64,000 nucleotides of DNA from Vineibacter terrae (GTDB lineage: Bacteria; Pseudomonadota; Alphaproteobacteria; Reyranellales; Reyranellaceae). How positions within the stretch are numbered: the first letter of the stretch is position 1; every line of letters begins with the position of its first letter. The notes below the pieces were generated by a model. It made no database searches. It was not told the DNA's origin and saw only the letters and a list, made by a program, of their open reading frames with translations. Location of the stretch: positions 1 to 64,000 of the forward strand of contig NZ_VDUZ01000014.1 in NCBI RefSeq assembly GCF_008039615.1. Direction: 5' to 3'. Shown in pieces: positions 1 to 7,725 of this stretch. The position numbers and the translations under genes are program-made.

Positions 1-87
1 CTTCGCTTTGCCCAGTTCAAATGCGACGTACAGCGTGGCAAACTCCGTCTCAGCGGCGGGGGTGTCAGCGTGTTGCGAAGACTTCAT
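1..87 (-). CDS. IS110-family transposase, N-terminal fragment (cut by window edge)
   Basis: Only the first 29 codons are inside the window, reading leftward from an ATG at 85-87. The start has a strong ribosome site (GGAGGA) seven bases upstream. The visible residues include TLYVAFELGKAK, which I recognise as the beginning of the RuvC-like DEDD domain of an IS110-type transposase, the Glu or Asp of that strand being the first catalytic acid. The upstream flank is short: a palindromic repeat begins about 66 bases away, so the element end should lie near 150. That leaves little room for a bridge RNA ahead of the gene, so any such RNA would be at the other, unseen end (IS1111-like arrangement). 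Identity rests on few residues. Confidence 0.7.
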   Translation of the reverse strand, partial: MKSSQHADTPAAETEFATLYVAFELGKAK

Positions 88-153
88 CTCTCTTCCTCCG
101 TAGGCTCGGTCCAAACTCAAAGCCTACTCCTGACCTCTCGTCGCTACATAGAA
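88..153 (-). other. terminal non-coding end of the left-edge IS110-type element
   Basis: These 66 bases separate the transposase start from the truncated repeat at 154. They contain a perfect 7-bp inverted repeat (GTAGGCT at 100-106, AGCCTAC at 121-127) with a 14-base loop. I infer that the element ends at or just before 154, because the adjoining repeat lacks its usual first GTCATC. The exact end cannot be fixed without the other end. Confidence 0.4.
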
Positions 154-281
154 TCTGAGCGCAGCGAAGGATCTTTTAGGCCATCGTTTCGCACGAACGG
201 AACGCATCGGCGCACGGATATCGAGGGTGCTTCCCGTGCGATCCTGCAGCCCAAGAGATCCTTCGCTGCGCTCAGGATGAC
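154..281. repeat. family A palindromic repeat, 5' end truncated by IS110 element
   Basis: Inverted arms GAGCGCAGCGAAGGATC (from 156) and GATCCTTCGCTGCGCTC (from about 257) enclose about 80 bases. The right arm ends in the family's usual GGATGAC; the left arm lacks the matching GTCATC, as expected if the neighbouring IS110-type element inserted there. It is the AAGG subtype, also seen at 3014-3146 and 63768. Confidence 0.75.
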
Positions 282-505
282 AGCAAGGTTTGTCCTCCTC
301 CGGTTGCCAGACGATGTCCAGCGTCGCGGTGGCAGCATCGACGACGGCGAAGGTGAGGAACGGTCGGCCGTCGAAGGTCAGCAGCGGCAATTCCCGCAGC
401 CGCGTCGGGGAGTCCGGGATCTTGCCTTCGAGCCTCATCGTGCCCCGATGCGCAATCGTGGATCCTTCCTTCCCGCTGAACGCGACGCTGCCGCGTTGGT
501 TCCGG
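282..505 (-). pseudogene. possible gene remnant of unknown function
   Basis: Reading leftward, about 70 codons with GC-rich third positions run from near 505 to 290 without a stop and then straight into the repeat, where coding character is lost. The peptide includes MRLEGKIPDSPTRLRELPL (ATG at 436-438) followed by a hydrophobic beta-like stretch. I recognise no family. No good ribosome site precedes the ATG. It could be the surviving piece of a gene cut by the repeat, or chance; the strong codon bias is the only support. The stretch 88-556 otherwise holds only the IS end and the repeat. Confidence 0.25.
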
Positions 506-556
506 ACCGAGGCGGGGCTATGGTCGCGGTCACGGTCAGACACAATCGAGGAAGCG

Positions 557-1516
557 ATGAATCCGAAAATCGTGCTGGTTGCGCCGTCGGATGCCCATGA
601 GCCGGCGCGCACGATGCTGCCGTCCGGCTTCGACCTGCTGATCGAGGCCGCCGGCAGCCCGGCCTATGCCGCAGCGCTGCGCGAGGCCGAGTACCTCGTG
701 GGCTTCGTCGACATGCTGGTGAAGGAGAGCCTCTACCAGGCCGCGCCGCGGCTGCGGCTGATCCAGCTCCTGAGCGCCGGCTACGACCGTGCCGACATCG
801 CCACTGCCCGCCGCGCCGGGGTGCCGATCGCCAACAATGGCGGCGCCAATGCGGTCGCCGTCGCCGAGCATGCGCTGCTGCTGATGCTGGCGGTCTCGCG
901 CCGCCTGATCTGGCAGCACGCCAGCGTGTCGGCCGGACGCTGGCGCGGCAACGCCACGCCGCGCGTCCACGAGCTGCGCAGCCGGACCCTGGGCATCGTC
1001 GGCCTGGGCACGATCGGCAAGAAGACCGCGCGGCTCGCCGCCGCGTTCGGCATGCCGGTGCAGTACTACGACATCGCCCGTCTCAGCGAGGACGCCGAGG
1101 ACGCGCTGGGTGTGCGCTTCCGCCTGCTGCGCGAGCTGCTGCGCACATCCGACATCGTGTCCCTGCACGTGCCGCTCAATCCCTCGACCCAGGGCATGCT
1201 GGGCGCGGCCGAGCTGGCGCTGATGAAGCCCGATGCGATCCTGGTCAATACCAGCCGCGGGCCGGTGGTGGACGAGCCGGCGCTGCACCGTGCCCTGTCC
1301 GCCGGCGCCATCGCCGGCGCCGGGCTCGACGTCTTTGCCGAGGAGCCGCCGCCCGTCGACAACCCGCTCTTCAAGCTGGACAATGTCGTGCTGAGCGCGC
1401 ACCTGGCGGGCCCGACCTTCGAGAGCAACATCGCGCGCCTGCGCAACGCCTTCGACAACGTCCAGCGCGTGGCCCGCGGCGAGCCCCCGCTCTGGGTGAT
1501 CCCGGAGCTCGGCTGA
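557..1516 (+). CDS. D-isomer-specific 2-hydroxyacid dehydrogenase (NAD-binding)
   Basis: A 319-residue cytosolic enzyme of the D-2-hydroxyacid dehydrogenase family, which interconverts 2-oxoacids and D-2-hydroxyacids with NAD(P)H. Visible signatures: the NAD-binding turn GLGTIG at 149-154, the catalytic Arg234 in NTSRGPVVDE, Glu263 in DVFAEEP and His282 in LSAHLAGPT, with the usual Arg-Glu spacing of 29. Length is normal. The ATG at 557 is preceded by GAGGAAG; upstream in-frame sequence is repeat-like, so longer starts are unlikely. The gene stands alone between two repeats, ahead of the TRAP/amidohydrolase block. Substrate cannot be told from sequence: phosphoglycerate, glyoxylate and phenylpyruvate reductases share these motifs. 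Confidence 0.93.
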   Translation: MNPKIVLVAPSDAHEPARTMLPSGFDLLIEAAGSPAYAAALREAEYLVGFVDMLVKESLYQAAPRLRLIQLLSAGYDRADIATARRAGVPIANNGGANAVAVAEHALLLMLAVSRRLIWQHASVSAGRWRGNATPRVHELRSRTLGIVGLGTIGKKTARLAAAFGMPVQYYDIARLSEDAEDALGVRFRLLRELLRTSDIVSLHVPLNPSTQGMLGAAELALMKPDAILVNTSRGPVVDEPALHRALSAGAIAGAGLDVFAEEPPPVDNPLFKLDNVVLSAHLAGPTFESNIARLRNAFDNVQRVARGEPPLWVIPELG

Positions 1517-1572
1517 CGGGTCATCACCCGTCCCCGTAGCTGCTCCGCCATCCCAGCATTTGTGATTTTAGT

Positions 1573-1757
1573 CTTCCCCCGGAGGGGTAGGGCAATCGCA
1601 TACGGTGTAGCGCCGCGCTGCCACCCTTTCTGTCATCCCGAGCGTAGCGAGGGATCTCCTGCGGCAAGGCGCACGGTGCGCTATTCGCGGGAGATCCCTC
1701 GCTACGCTCGGGATGACAAGGGGGCCATGTGCGATCGCCCTGCCCCTCCGGGGAAGG
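1573..1757. repeat. nested palindromic repeat (family F arms around a family A element)
   Basis: Outer arms read CTTCCCCCGGAGGGG (1573) and CCCCTCCGGGGAAGG (ending 1757) and extend inward through GGGC(A/G)ATCGCA. Inside them lies a complete family A palindrome at 1632-1718 (GTCATCCCGAGCG to CGCTCGGGATGAC). The same two-layer arrangement recurs at 32758. It fills most of the 383-base gap between the dehydrogenase and the TRAP gene. Confidence 0.85.
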
Positions 1758-1814
1758 ATCAAGCCTTGCGCTCCGAGCGTAGCGATGGATCCAGGCGCGA
1801 GGTCGACCTTAAAA

Positions 1815-1837
1815 CTGACTTATGGGTCATAGTTCAT
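1815..1837 (+). promoter_or_regulatory. shared 23-bp regulatory element, copy 1 (upstream of TRAP gene)
   Basis: Blocks TGACT, GG, TCATA and TTCAT occur at fixed spacing; 17 of 23 positions are identical to the copies at 3176 and 13992. The outer ends form an imperfect dyad (TGACT against GTTCAT). It ends 62 bases before the ATG at 1900. I infer an operator or activator site, possibly for the TetR protein encoded at 10281. Confidence 0.6.
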
Positions 1838-1899
1838 AAAACTGTTTACGCATCGCTGCTTTGATGCTGTTCTCCCTTCAACGCTAGTCGGAGGGGGTA

Positions 1900-2952
1900 A
1901 TGATCAAGACTTGGCGCCGGCCGTTGATGGCCGGCTTTGCGACAGTGGCGTTGGGGCTGATGGCCGCCATGGGCGCGGCGCGGGCGCAGGGGCCGATCCA
2001 GCTCAAGCTGCTCGATCGCCTGCCGCCGGATCACTACATCGCGCGCTACGCCACCAACGTCTGGATCGATGAGGTCCAAAGGGCGACCGACGGTGCGGTC
2101 GCCATCCAGCGCTATCCCAGCGAGCGGCTGGGCAAGTCGAAGGACATGCTGTCGCTGATCAAGACAGGCGTCACCGACATGGGCGAGATCTTCCCCGGCT
2201 ACCTGGGCGAGCAGATGGTGCTGTCGACGGTTGCCGAGCTGCCCGGCATGGTCCCCGACGCCTGCGCTGCCTCGCGTGCCTTCCTGGAGCTGGCCAAGGA
2301 CGGGGCCTTCATCGACAGCAACGAGCTGGTCCCCAACGGGATCAGGATGCTCTATGTCGTCGGCCTGCCGCAATATGAGCTCTTCACGTCGAAGAAGATC
2401 GACACGATCCAGAGCCTGACAGGCCTGAAGATCCGCTCCAGCGGCGCCACCATGGATGCCGGTCTGCGCAGCGTCGGCAGCGTGCCCATCCGCATGGGCG
2501 CGCCGGAGCTCACGGAATCGTTCGCGCGCGGCACGGTCGACGGCACGGCCTATCCGGTGGCCAGCATCTTCTCCTACGACCTTCAGAAGCTGGTCAGGTA
2601 CGCCACCGTGAACGGCACGTTCGGCAGCAGCATGACGTTCTACGGCATATCGCGGCGGGTCTGGGACAAGCTGCCGGCGAAGGTCCAGCAGGCCATGATC
2701 GAGGCCGGCGCGCGCACGACCGAGCGTGCCTGCGGCCTGATCGATCGCGACAACGAGGAGGCCATGAGCCGCCTGGAGAAGGAGGGAGCCGTGCTGGTGC
2801 GCTTCTCCGCTGCCGACATCGCGAAGCTCAAGGCCTTCTACGGGCCGGTCGCCGACGCCTGGGCCGCTGCGCTCGACAAGAAGGGCAAGCCCGGCACGCA
2901 GACGCTCACGCGTTTTCGTGAAGCGATCGAGCGCCATCGCGCGTCGCGGTGA
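1900..2952 (+). CDS. dctP: TRAP transporter solute-binding protein (DctP family), paralogue 1
   Basis: A 350-residue periplasmic binding protein of tripartite ATP-independent transporters. The N-terminus MIKTWRRPLMAGFATVALGL is a signal peptide with likely cleavage after ARA (about residue 29). The family features are present: a RLGKSKDM segment near 70 and the LKIRSSGATMDAG segment that carries the arginine which binds substrate carboxylates. GGAGGGGG sits just before the ATG. It is roughly two-thirds identical by eye to the product of 4996-6036, yet the window has only one DctQ/DctM pair (7186-9017), so the two receptors probably share it or serve different substrates. A conserved 23-bp element lies 62 bases upstream. 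The substrate is unknown, but TRAP ligands are usually carboxylates. Confidence 0.93.
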   Translation: MIKTWRRPLMAGFATVALGLMAAMGAARAQGPIQLKLLDRLPPDHYIARYATNVWIDEVQRATDGAVAIQRYPSERLGKSKDMLSLIKTGVTDMGEIFPGYLGEQMVLSTVAELPGMVPDACAASRAFLELAKDGAFIDSNELVPNGIRMLYVVGLPQYELFTSKKIDTIQSLTGLKIRSSGATMDAGLRSVGSVPIRMGAPELTESFARGTVDGTAYPVASIFSYDLQKLVRYATVNGTFGSSMTFYGISRRVWDKLPAKVQQAMIEAGARTTERACGLIDRDNEEAMSRLEKEGAVLVRFSAADIAKLKAFYGPVADAWAAALDKKGKPGTQTLTRFREAIERHRASR

Positions 2953-3013
2953 TTGGACATCGGAGATTCCTCTTCTCCGCGCGAGCGCTACGGTGCGGAC
3001 ACATGTCCTGGCT

Positions 3014-3146
3014 GTCATCCTGAGCGCAGCGAAGGATCTTTTGGACCGTCGCCTCGCATAGGCAAGGCCCACTGAGGCGCAGTGCGCCGTCAATGGCCCC
3101 GTGCGACGGAGCCGCTCAAGAGATCCTTCGCTGCGCTCAGGATGAC
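3014..3146. repeat. family A palindromic repeat (AAGG subtype)
   Basis: Arms GTCATCCTGAGCGCAGCG and CGCTGCGCTCAGGATGAC enclose an unusually long loop of about 97 bases that contains its own short inverted segment (GCGACGG/CCGTCGC type). It fills the gap between the TRAP gene and the amidohydrolase. Confidence 0.85.
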
Positions 3147-3175
3147 AGCCAACGCATGTGCCCGGAGAGAGAATA

Positions 3176-3198
3176 ATGACTACCGGATCATAATTCAT
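3176..3198 (+). promoter_or_regulatory. shared 23-bp regulatory element, copy 2 (upstream of amidohydrolase)
   Basis: Same block pattern as the elements at 1815 and 13992, here ATGACT...GGATCATAATTCAT, ending 76 bases before the ATG at 3275. It is followed by a T-rich run. The outer ends ATGACT and ATTCAT form a dyad with one mismatch. Confidence 0.65.
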
Positions 3199-3274
3199 TT
3201 TTATTGCACGAGCCGGCAGGCAGTGCTTATCTGCGGCGTGGCCCGGGTCTGGCAATCGTTGGGGAAGGCCTGTC

Positions 3275-4963
3275 ATGGAATTCGATCTCAAGATCACGGG
3301 TGGCACCGTGATCGACGGCACCGGCAATCCGCGCTATGCTGGCGACATCGGCATCCGAGGCGGGCGCATCGTGGCGATCGGGGAGGGCCTGGGCACGGCG
3401 CGCGAGACGCTGGATGCCGCCGGCAAGGTCGTTGCGCCGGGCTTCGTCGACATCCACACCCACTACGACGCCCAGATCATGTGGGATCGCATGCTGACGA
3501 TCTCGCCCTGGCACGGCGTGACGACGGTGGTGCTGGGCAATTGCGGCTTCGGCATCGCGCCGACGCGCAAGGCGCATCGTCCGCTGATCGTGCGGACGCT
3601 GGAAAAGGTCGAGGGCATGAGCGTCGCGGCGCTGGAAAGCGGCCTGGGCGAGGATTGGGGCTTCGAGACATTCCCCGAGTATCTCGACCGCATCGAGGCC
3701 AGGGGCGTCGCGATCAATGTCGGCGTCCTGCTGGGTCACACGCCGCTGCGGCTCTACGTCATGGGCGAGACGGCGACCGAGCGGCCGGCGGAAGCGGACG
3801 AGATCGCGCGCATGCGCGCCCTGGTCAAGGAGGCGCTGCAGTGCGGCGCGCTGGGCTTCGCCACGTCGAAACTGCCCGGCCATGTCGGATTCGAGGGGCG
3901 TCCGGTGCCGAGCCGGGCGGCGCCGTTCGACGAGCTGCGCGAGCTCGTGGGCGTCATCCCCGAGGTCGGCCATGGCATGATCCAGACCACGCTGGGACCG
4001 TGGCTGCTGCTGGACCAGATCGAGCAGCTTGCCCGCGAGACCGGCGCCCGTATCAGCTGGACGGCCCTGCTGGCCGGCTCCGCCTTCGGCAAGTCCAGCC
4101 ACCAGGAGCAGCTCGCGCGTTCGCGCGACATGCTGCAGCGCGGCCTGCCGGTGTTCCCGCAGGTGTCGCCGCGGCCGCTGAACTTCGAGTTCCAGTTCCG
4201 CGAGCCGCTGATCCTGGAGGGCATGTCGCTGTTCAAGCCCGTGTCGGCGGCCGATTTCGAGGGCAAGCGCCGCATCTACCAGGATCCGGCCTTTCGCGCC
4301 GCCTTCCGTGACCGGTTCGACAACGCCTGGCCCGCCCTGGCACAGGCCTTCAACATGATCGTCATCGCCGAGTGCGCCGCCGACCGCAGCGTCGAGGAGC
4401 AGCGGCTGGTCGATGTCGCGGCCGCGCGCGGCGTTCATCCGGTGGATCTGGCGCTCGATCTCGCGCTGGCGACCGACCTGGAGGCACGGTTCCGGATGCC
4501 GGTGGCCAACCATGACGAGAGCGAGGTGGCGGGCCTGCTGCTCGACCCCGGCATGGTGCTGGGCCTGTCGGACGCCGGCGCCCATGCCAGCCAGCTGTGC
4601 GACGCCTGTCAGGCCACCTATCTGCTGGGGCACTGGGTGCGCGAGAAGCAGGCGCTGTCGCTCGAGACCGCCATCCGCATGCTGACGTCGCGGCCGGCCG
4701 ACGTGTTCGGCATCCGCGACCGCGGGCGCCTCGCCAAGGGCATGGCCGCCGATATCGTCGTCTTCGATCCCGATACCGTGGGCGCCGGCCCGTTGAAGCG
4801 CGTGCGCGACCTGCCGGGCGATGCCGAGCGGCTGGTGTCGGAAGCCGAAGGCGTGGACGCGGTCGTCGTCAACGGCGTGGTCCTGCGCCGTGCCGGCCGC
4901 GACGTGATCGATGCGCATCAGCCGCTGCCGGGACGGCTGCTCCGGCACGGCCGGGCGGCGTGA
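3275..4963 (+). CDS. D-aminoacylase-like amidohydrolase (N-acyl-D-amino acid deacylase family)
   Basis: A 562-residue metal-dependent amidohydrolase resembling N-acyl-D-amino-acid deacylases (COG3653). It shows the beta-strand metal motif HTHYDAQ (His61, His63), the NCGFG motif at 89-93 whose Cys is the family's zinc-bridging residue, and SDAGAH at 432-437 supplying the catalytic Asp. The C-terminus ends with the typical GMAADIVVFDPDTV amidohydrolase sandwich. Length is slightly above the roughly 480-540 residues usual for the family. It sits between two paralogous TRAP receptors, 33 bases before the second, which suggests that its substrate or product is imported by that system. Actual substrate unknown: N-acyl amino acids, carbamates or cyclic amides are all possible. 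Confidence 0.88.
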   Translation: MEFDLKITGGTVIDGTGNPRYAGDIGIRGGRIVAIGEGLGTARETLDAAGKVVAPGFVDIHTHYDAQIMWDRMLTISPWHGVTTVVLGNCGFGIAPTRKAHRPLIVRTLEKVEGMSVAALESGLGEDWGFETFPEYLDRIEARGVAINVGVLLGHTPLRLYVMGETATERPAEADEIARMRALVKEALQCGALGFATSKLPGHVGFEGRPVPSRAAPFDELRELVGVIPEVGHGMIQTTLGPWLLLDQIEQLARETGARISWTALLAGSAFGKSSHQEQLARSRDMLQRGLPVFPQVSPRPLNFEFQFREPLILEGMSLFKPVSAADFEGKRRIYQDPAFRAAFRDRFDNAWPALAQAFNMIVIAECAADRSVEEQRLVDVAAARGVHPVDLALDLALATDLEARFRMPVANHDESEVAGLLLDPGMVLGLSDAGAHASQLCDACQATYLLGHWVREKQALSLETAIRMLTSRPADVFGIRDRGRLAKGMAADIVVFDPDTVGAGPLKRVRDLPGDAERLVSEAEGVDAVVVNGVVLRRAGRDVIDAHQPLPGRLLRHGRAA

Positions 4964-4995
4964 GCCCGGCGGTCCAGGGAACCCAGGAGGAAGCA

Positions 4996-6036
4996 GTGAA
5001 AAGATCCTATCTCATCCGGACGGCGGCGATCGCCGGGGCGTGCGGCGTGCTGCTGCCTCTGATGGCCGGCGCGTCGCCGGCGCAGGCGATCGACCTCAAG
5101 CTGGCCGATCGGCTGCCGCAGGACCACTACATCGCGCGCTACACGACCAGCTACTTCATCGACGAAGTGCGCAAGGCGACCAACGGCGCCGTGACGATCC
5201 AGCGCTACCCCAGCGAGCGGCTGGGCAAGTCGAAGGACATGCTGAACCTCACCAAGGCCGGCGTGGTCGACATGGGCGAGTACGTCCCGGGCTATCTCGG
5301 TGACCAGCTGCCGCTGTCGGCCGTCGCCGAGCTGCCGGGCATGGTGCCGACGGCCTGCATGGCCTCGGCGGTGTATCAGGACCTCGCGCGTCCCGGCGCC
5401 TTCCTCGACAAGAACGAGCTGGCGCCGGCCGGCATCCGGCTTCTCTACGCCGTCGGCCTGCCCGCCTATCAGCTCTTCACCTCCAAGAAGATCGACGGCC
5501 TGGCCAGCCTGAAGGGGCTCAAGATCCGCTCGACCGGCGCGGCGATGGATGCCGGCCTGCGCCAGCTCGGCATCGTGCCGATCCGCATGAGCGCGGCCGA
5601 GCTGAACGAATCCTTCTCCCGCGGCACGGTCGACGGCACGTCCTTCCCGGCGGCCAGCATCTACTCCTATGACCTGCAGAAGCAGACCAGGTTCGCCACC
5701 AGCGGCCTGAGCTTCGGCAGCAGCATGACCTTCTACGGCATCTCGACCAAGGTGTGGGCCAAGCTGCCGCCGGACGTGCAGAAGGCAATGACCGACGCGG
5801 GCGAGCGCACGACGAAGCATGGCTGCGCGCTGATCGACAAGGACGACAAGGAGGCGCTGGCGCGCCTGGAGAAGGACGGCGCGACCTTGGTGACGTTCTC
5901 GCCCGCCGACAGCCAGAAGTTCGCCGACCTGCTGAAGCCGGTGGCCGAGGAGTGGGCCCAGGGGGTCGACAAGAAGCGCAAGCCGGGCAGCGAGACCCTG
6001 AGCGCCTTCCGCGCCGCGCTGCAGCAGCACCAGTAA
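4996..6036 (+). CDS. dctP: TRAP transporter solute-binding protein (DctP family), paralogue 2
   Basis: A 346-residue periplasmic receptor with a signal peptide (cleavage about residue 31, SPAQA). It starts with GTG at 4996, chosen because AGGAGG lies six bases upstream and the signal peptide begins there. It shares long identical runs with the receptor at 1900, including RYPSERLGKSKDML and GSSMTFYGIS, and keeps the LKIRSTGAAMDAG ligand-arginine segment. It lies 32 bases after the amidohydrolase and is probably co-transcribed with it. The two receptors look like an old tandem duplication around the amidohydrolase, diverged most near the N-terminus and in a few pocket-lining stretches. Confidence 0.93.
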   Translation: MKRSYLIRTAAIAGACGVLLPLMAGASPAQAIDLKLADRLPQDHYIARYTTSYFIDEVRKATNGAVTIQRYPSERLGKSKDMLNLTKAGVVDMGEYVPGYLGDQLPLSAVAELPGMVPTACMASAVYQDLARPGAFLDKNELAPAGIRLLYAVGLPAYQLFTSKKIDGLASLKGLKIRSTGAAMDAGLRQLGIVPIRMSAAELNESFSRGTVDGTSFPAASIYSYDLQKQTRFATSGLSFGSSMTFYGISTKVWAKLPPDVQKAMTDAGERTTKHGCALIDKDDKEALARLEKDGATLVTFSPADSQKFADLLKPVAEEWAQGVDKKRKPGSETLSAFRAALQQHQ

Positions 6037-6040
6037 TTTC

Positions 6041-6209
6041 TCCTCTCCCCGCGGGAGCGGGGAGAGGAAGGGGCCCATGCCGCAGGCATGGGAAGGTGAG
6101 GGCTAGGACCGTTCAGACTCTCCCGCCAAAGATAGGGACTGGACGGCCGTACCCCTCACCCTCCCGCGCTGCGCGGGCCCCTCCCTCTCCCCGCTTTCGC
6201 GGGGCGAGG
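6041..6209. repeat. family B palindromic repeat
   Basis: Arms CCTCTCCCCGCGGGAGCGG and GGGGCGAGG type bracket two further paired segments (GGAAGGTGAGG and CCCCTCACCCTCCC) and a loop of about 45 bases. It contains the segment CCCCTCACC, the likely target of the IS110 element found at 37119. Confidence 0.8.
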
Positions 6210-6245
6210 TGTTCGACCAGACCGACACCGCGCATCACCACCGCC

Positions 6246-6983
6246 ATGTCCACATCCGTCACCTACAGCATCCGCGAGATTGGCGGCGTCACGGCCGGCG
6301 AGTTCCATCTCACGTCCGCCAGCGGCGTCAACCCGCTCTCCAGCACCGTGGTGCGCGACATCCGCGAGCGGCTGCGGACCCTCGACAACCTCGACCCGCC
6401 GCACGTCCTGCTGGTCACCGCCGCCGGCCGCTGCTTCTCGGCCGGCGCCGACCTGAAGGAATTCAAGGACATCACCGAGGCGGGCTTCCGCCAGTACATG
6501 GCCGATATCCTGGCCATGTACGCCGAGATGGCGGAAGTGAGGAAGCCGATCATCTCCCTGGTGCAGGCTGACGCGCGCGGCGGCGGCGCGGCGGTGGCGC
6601 TGTTCTCCGATTTCGTGATCGCCGCCGATCAGGCGCGCTTCGCCCTGCCTGAATCGCATCGCGGCCTGGCCGGCGGCGGCTATCTCATGCCGCGCCTGAT
6701 CGGCAAGCAGCGAGCCGCGGAAATGGTGCTGCTCGGGCGCACGTACTCGGCCGAGGACATGCTGCGGTTGGGCCTCGTCAACGAGGTCTGCCCCGCGGCC
6801 GAGCTGGAAGCGCGGGTGGCGCGGCTGTGCGCCGAGCTTGGCGCCCTGTCGCCAGGCGCTTTCGTCGTGGCCAAGCGATCGCTGGCGGCCGGCCTGTTCG
6901 TCGGCATGCGCGAGGCCATGGCCACGCACGTCGATGCCCAGACCGAGGCGTTCCTGCGCGCCCGCGCCACGGGCCTGCTGTGA
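6246..6983 (+). CDS. enoyl-CoA hydratase/isomerase family protein
   Basis: A 245-residue crotonase-fold enzyme. The oxyanion-hole segments GRCFSAGADLKEF (about 60-72) and ARGGGAAVALFSDF (about 107-120) are present, and LPESHRGLAGGGYLMPRLIG supplies the helix with the usual catalytic-position Glu. Members hydrate, isomerise or cleave acyl-CoA thioesters. The ATG at 6246 is chosen because upstream sequence belongs to repeat B; no strong ribosome site is visible. The gene lies between the second TRAP receptor and the TRAP membrane genes, near two CoA-transferases and a carboxyltransferase, consistent with CoA-dependent breakdown of the imported acid. The exact reaction is not predictable. Confidence 0.88.
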   Translation: MSTSVTYSIREIGGVTAGEFHLTSASGVNPLSSTVVRDIRERLRTLDNLDPPHVLLVTAAGRCFSAGADLKEFKDITEAGFRQYMADILAMYAEMAEVRKPIISLVQADARGGGAAVALFSDFVIAADQARFALPESHRGLAGGGYLMPRLIGKQRAAEMVLLGRTYSAEDMLRLGLVNEVCPAAELEARVARLCAELGALSPGAFVVAKRSLAAGLFVGMREAMATHVDAQTEAFLRARATGLL

Positions 6984-7044
6984 GCAAGCGGTGTCGTCCA
7001 GCGGAGGAACCTACGCGCGTTGGGGCCGGTCGACGGCGGTCCTG

Positions 7045-7133
7045 GTGACGGCTGGGACCGTGCCGCTCCAGCGGCGCTCTTCCCTGCGGCTGTACATGAG
7101 CGTCGCTGGAGCGACGCGGTCCGACCCGTCACC
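7045..7133. repeat. family E palindromic repeat
   Basis: Arms GGTGACGGCTGGGACCG and CGGTCCGACCCGTCACC surround GCCGCTCCAGCGGCG and CGTCGCTGGAGCGACG, each itself palindromic. Related copies are at 17441 and 63640. Confidence 0.8.
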
Positions 7134-7185
7134 AGCAACGCTAAACGTTGCTTCAACCACGACAACAAATCGGTAGGGGGAGGAG

Positions 7186-7725
7186 TTGCTGCACGCTCTG
7201 GAGACGGGACTGCGGCGCATCGACTGGGTGCTGGCCCGCATCACGGCCGTCGCCGTTATCGCCGTCATGGTGATCATCGTCTGCGACGTCATCGGCCGCT
7301 ATGCCTTCTCGCAGCCGATCGCGTGGGTCTACGACCTGGTCTCGATCTACTTCATCAACATGATCCTGTACCTGATGGCGTCGGAGACCCTGCGCACGCG
7401 CGGCCACATCGCGCTTGACCTGCACACGCGGCTGCTGCCGCCGCGCGCCTGGAGCCTGCTGCAGGCCGTGGCGTGGCTGGCGGTCACCCTGACGCTGCTG
7501 CTGGCCTGCTGGCGCATCGCGCTCGGCACATGGGAGAGCTTCGAGGCGCGCGAGGTCCACCCCGGCCTCTATGAGTGGCCGGTCTGGCTGGAAAAGGGGA
7601 TCGTGGCCCTGGGCCTGGCGCTGCTGGCCTGCCGCATCGCCGTCCGGTTGGCGCGCTTCTGCTCGTTGGGCGGGGATGCCGAGGTCTTCAGCGCCGATGA
7701 ATCCGACCGCGAAGGTGCCCGATGA
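7186..7725 (+). CDS. dctQ: TRAP transporter small membrane subunit (DctQ family)
   Basis: A 179-residue inner-membrane protein with four hydrophobic helices (about 18-38, 48-68, 92-112 and 136-155), the layout of DctQ subunits. The segment VIGRYAFSQPIAWVYDLV after helix one is typical of the family. The start appears to be TTG at 7186, directly behind a GGGGGAGGAG run. This is an unusual start codon with tight spacing; a slightly later start would trim only a few residues. The stop overlaps the next start (ATGA at 7722), so DctQ and DctM are translationally coupled. It provides the scaffold that joins the large permease to the periplasmic receptor. Confidence 0.92.
   Translation: MLHALETGLRRIDWVLARITAVAVIAVMVIIVCDVIGRYAFSQPIAWVYDLVSIYFINMILYLMASETLRTRGHIALDLHTRLLPPRAWSLLQAVAWLAVTLTLLLACWRIALGTWESFEAREVHPGLYEWPVWLEKGIVALGLALLACRIAVRLARFCSLGGDAEVFSADESDREGAR

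Noticed and set aside
3166-3200. Reading the 23-bp element as a plain sigma-70 promoter (CATAAT as -10)
   Set aside because: No -35-like hexamer lies 16-18 bases upstream in any of the three copies, and conservation covers the whole 23 bp, not two hexamers.
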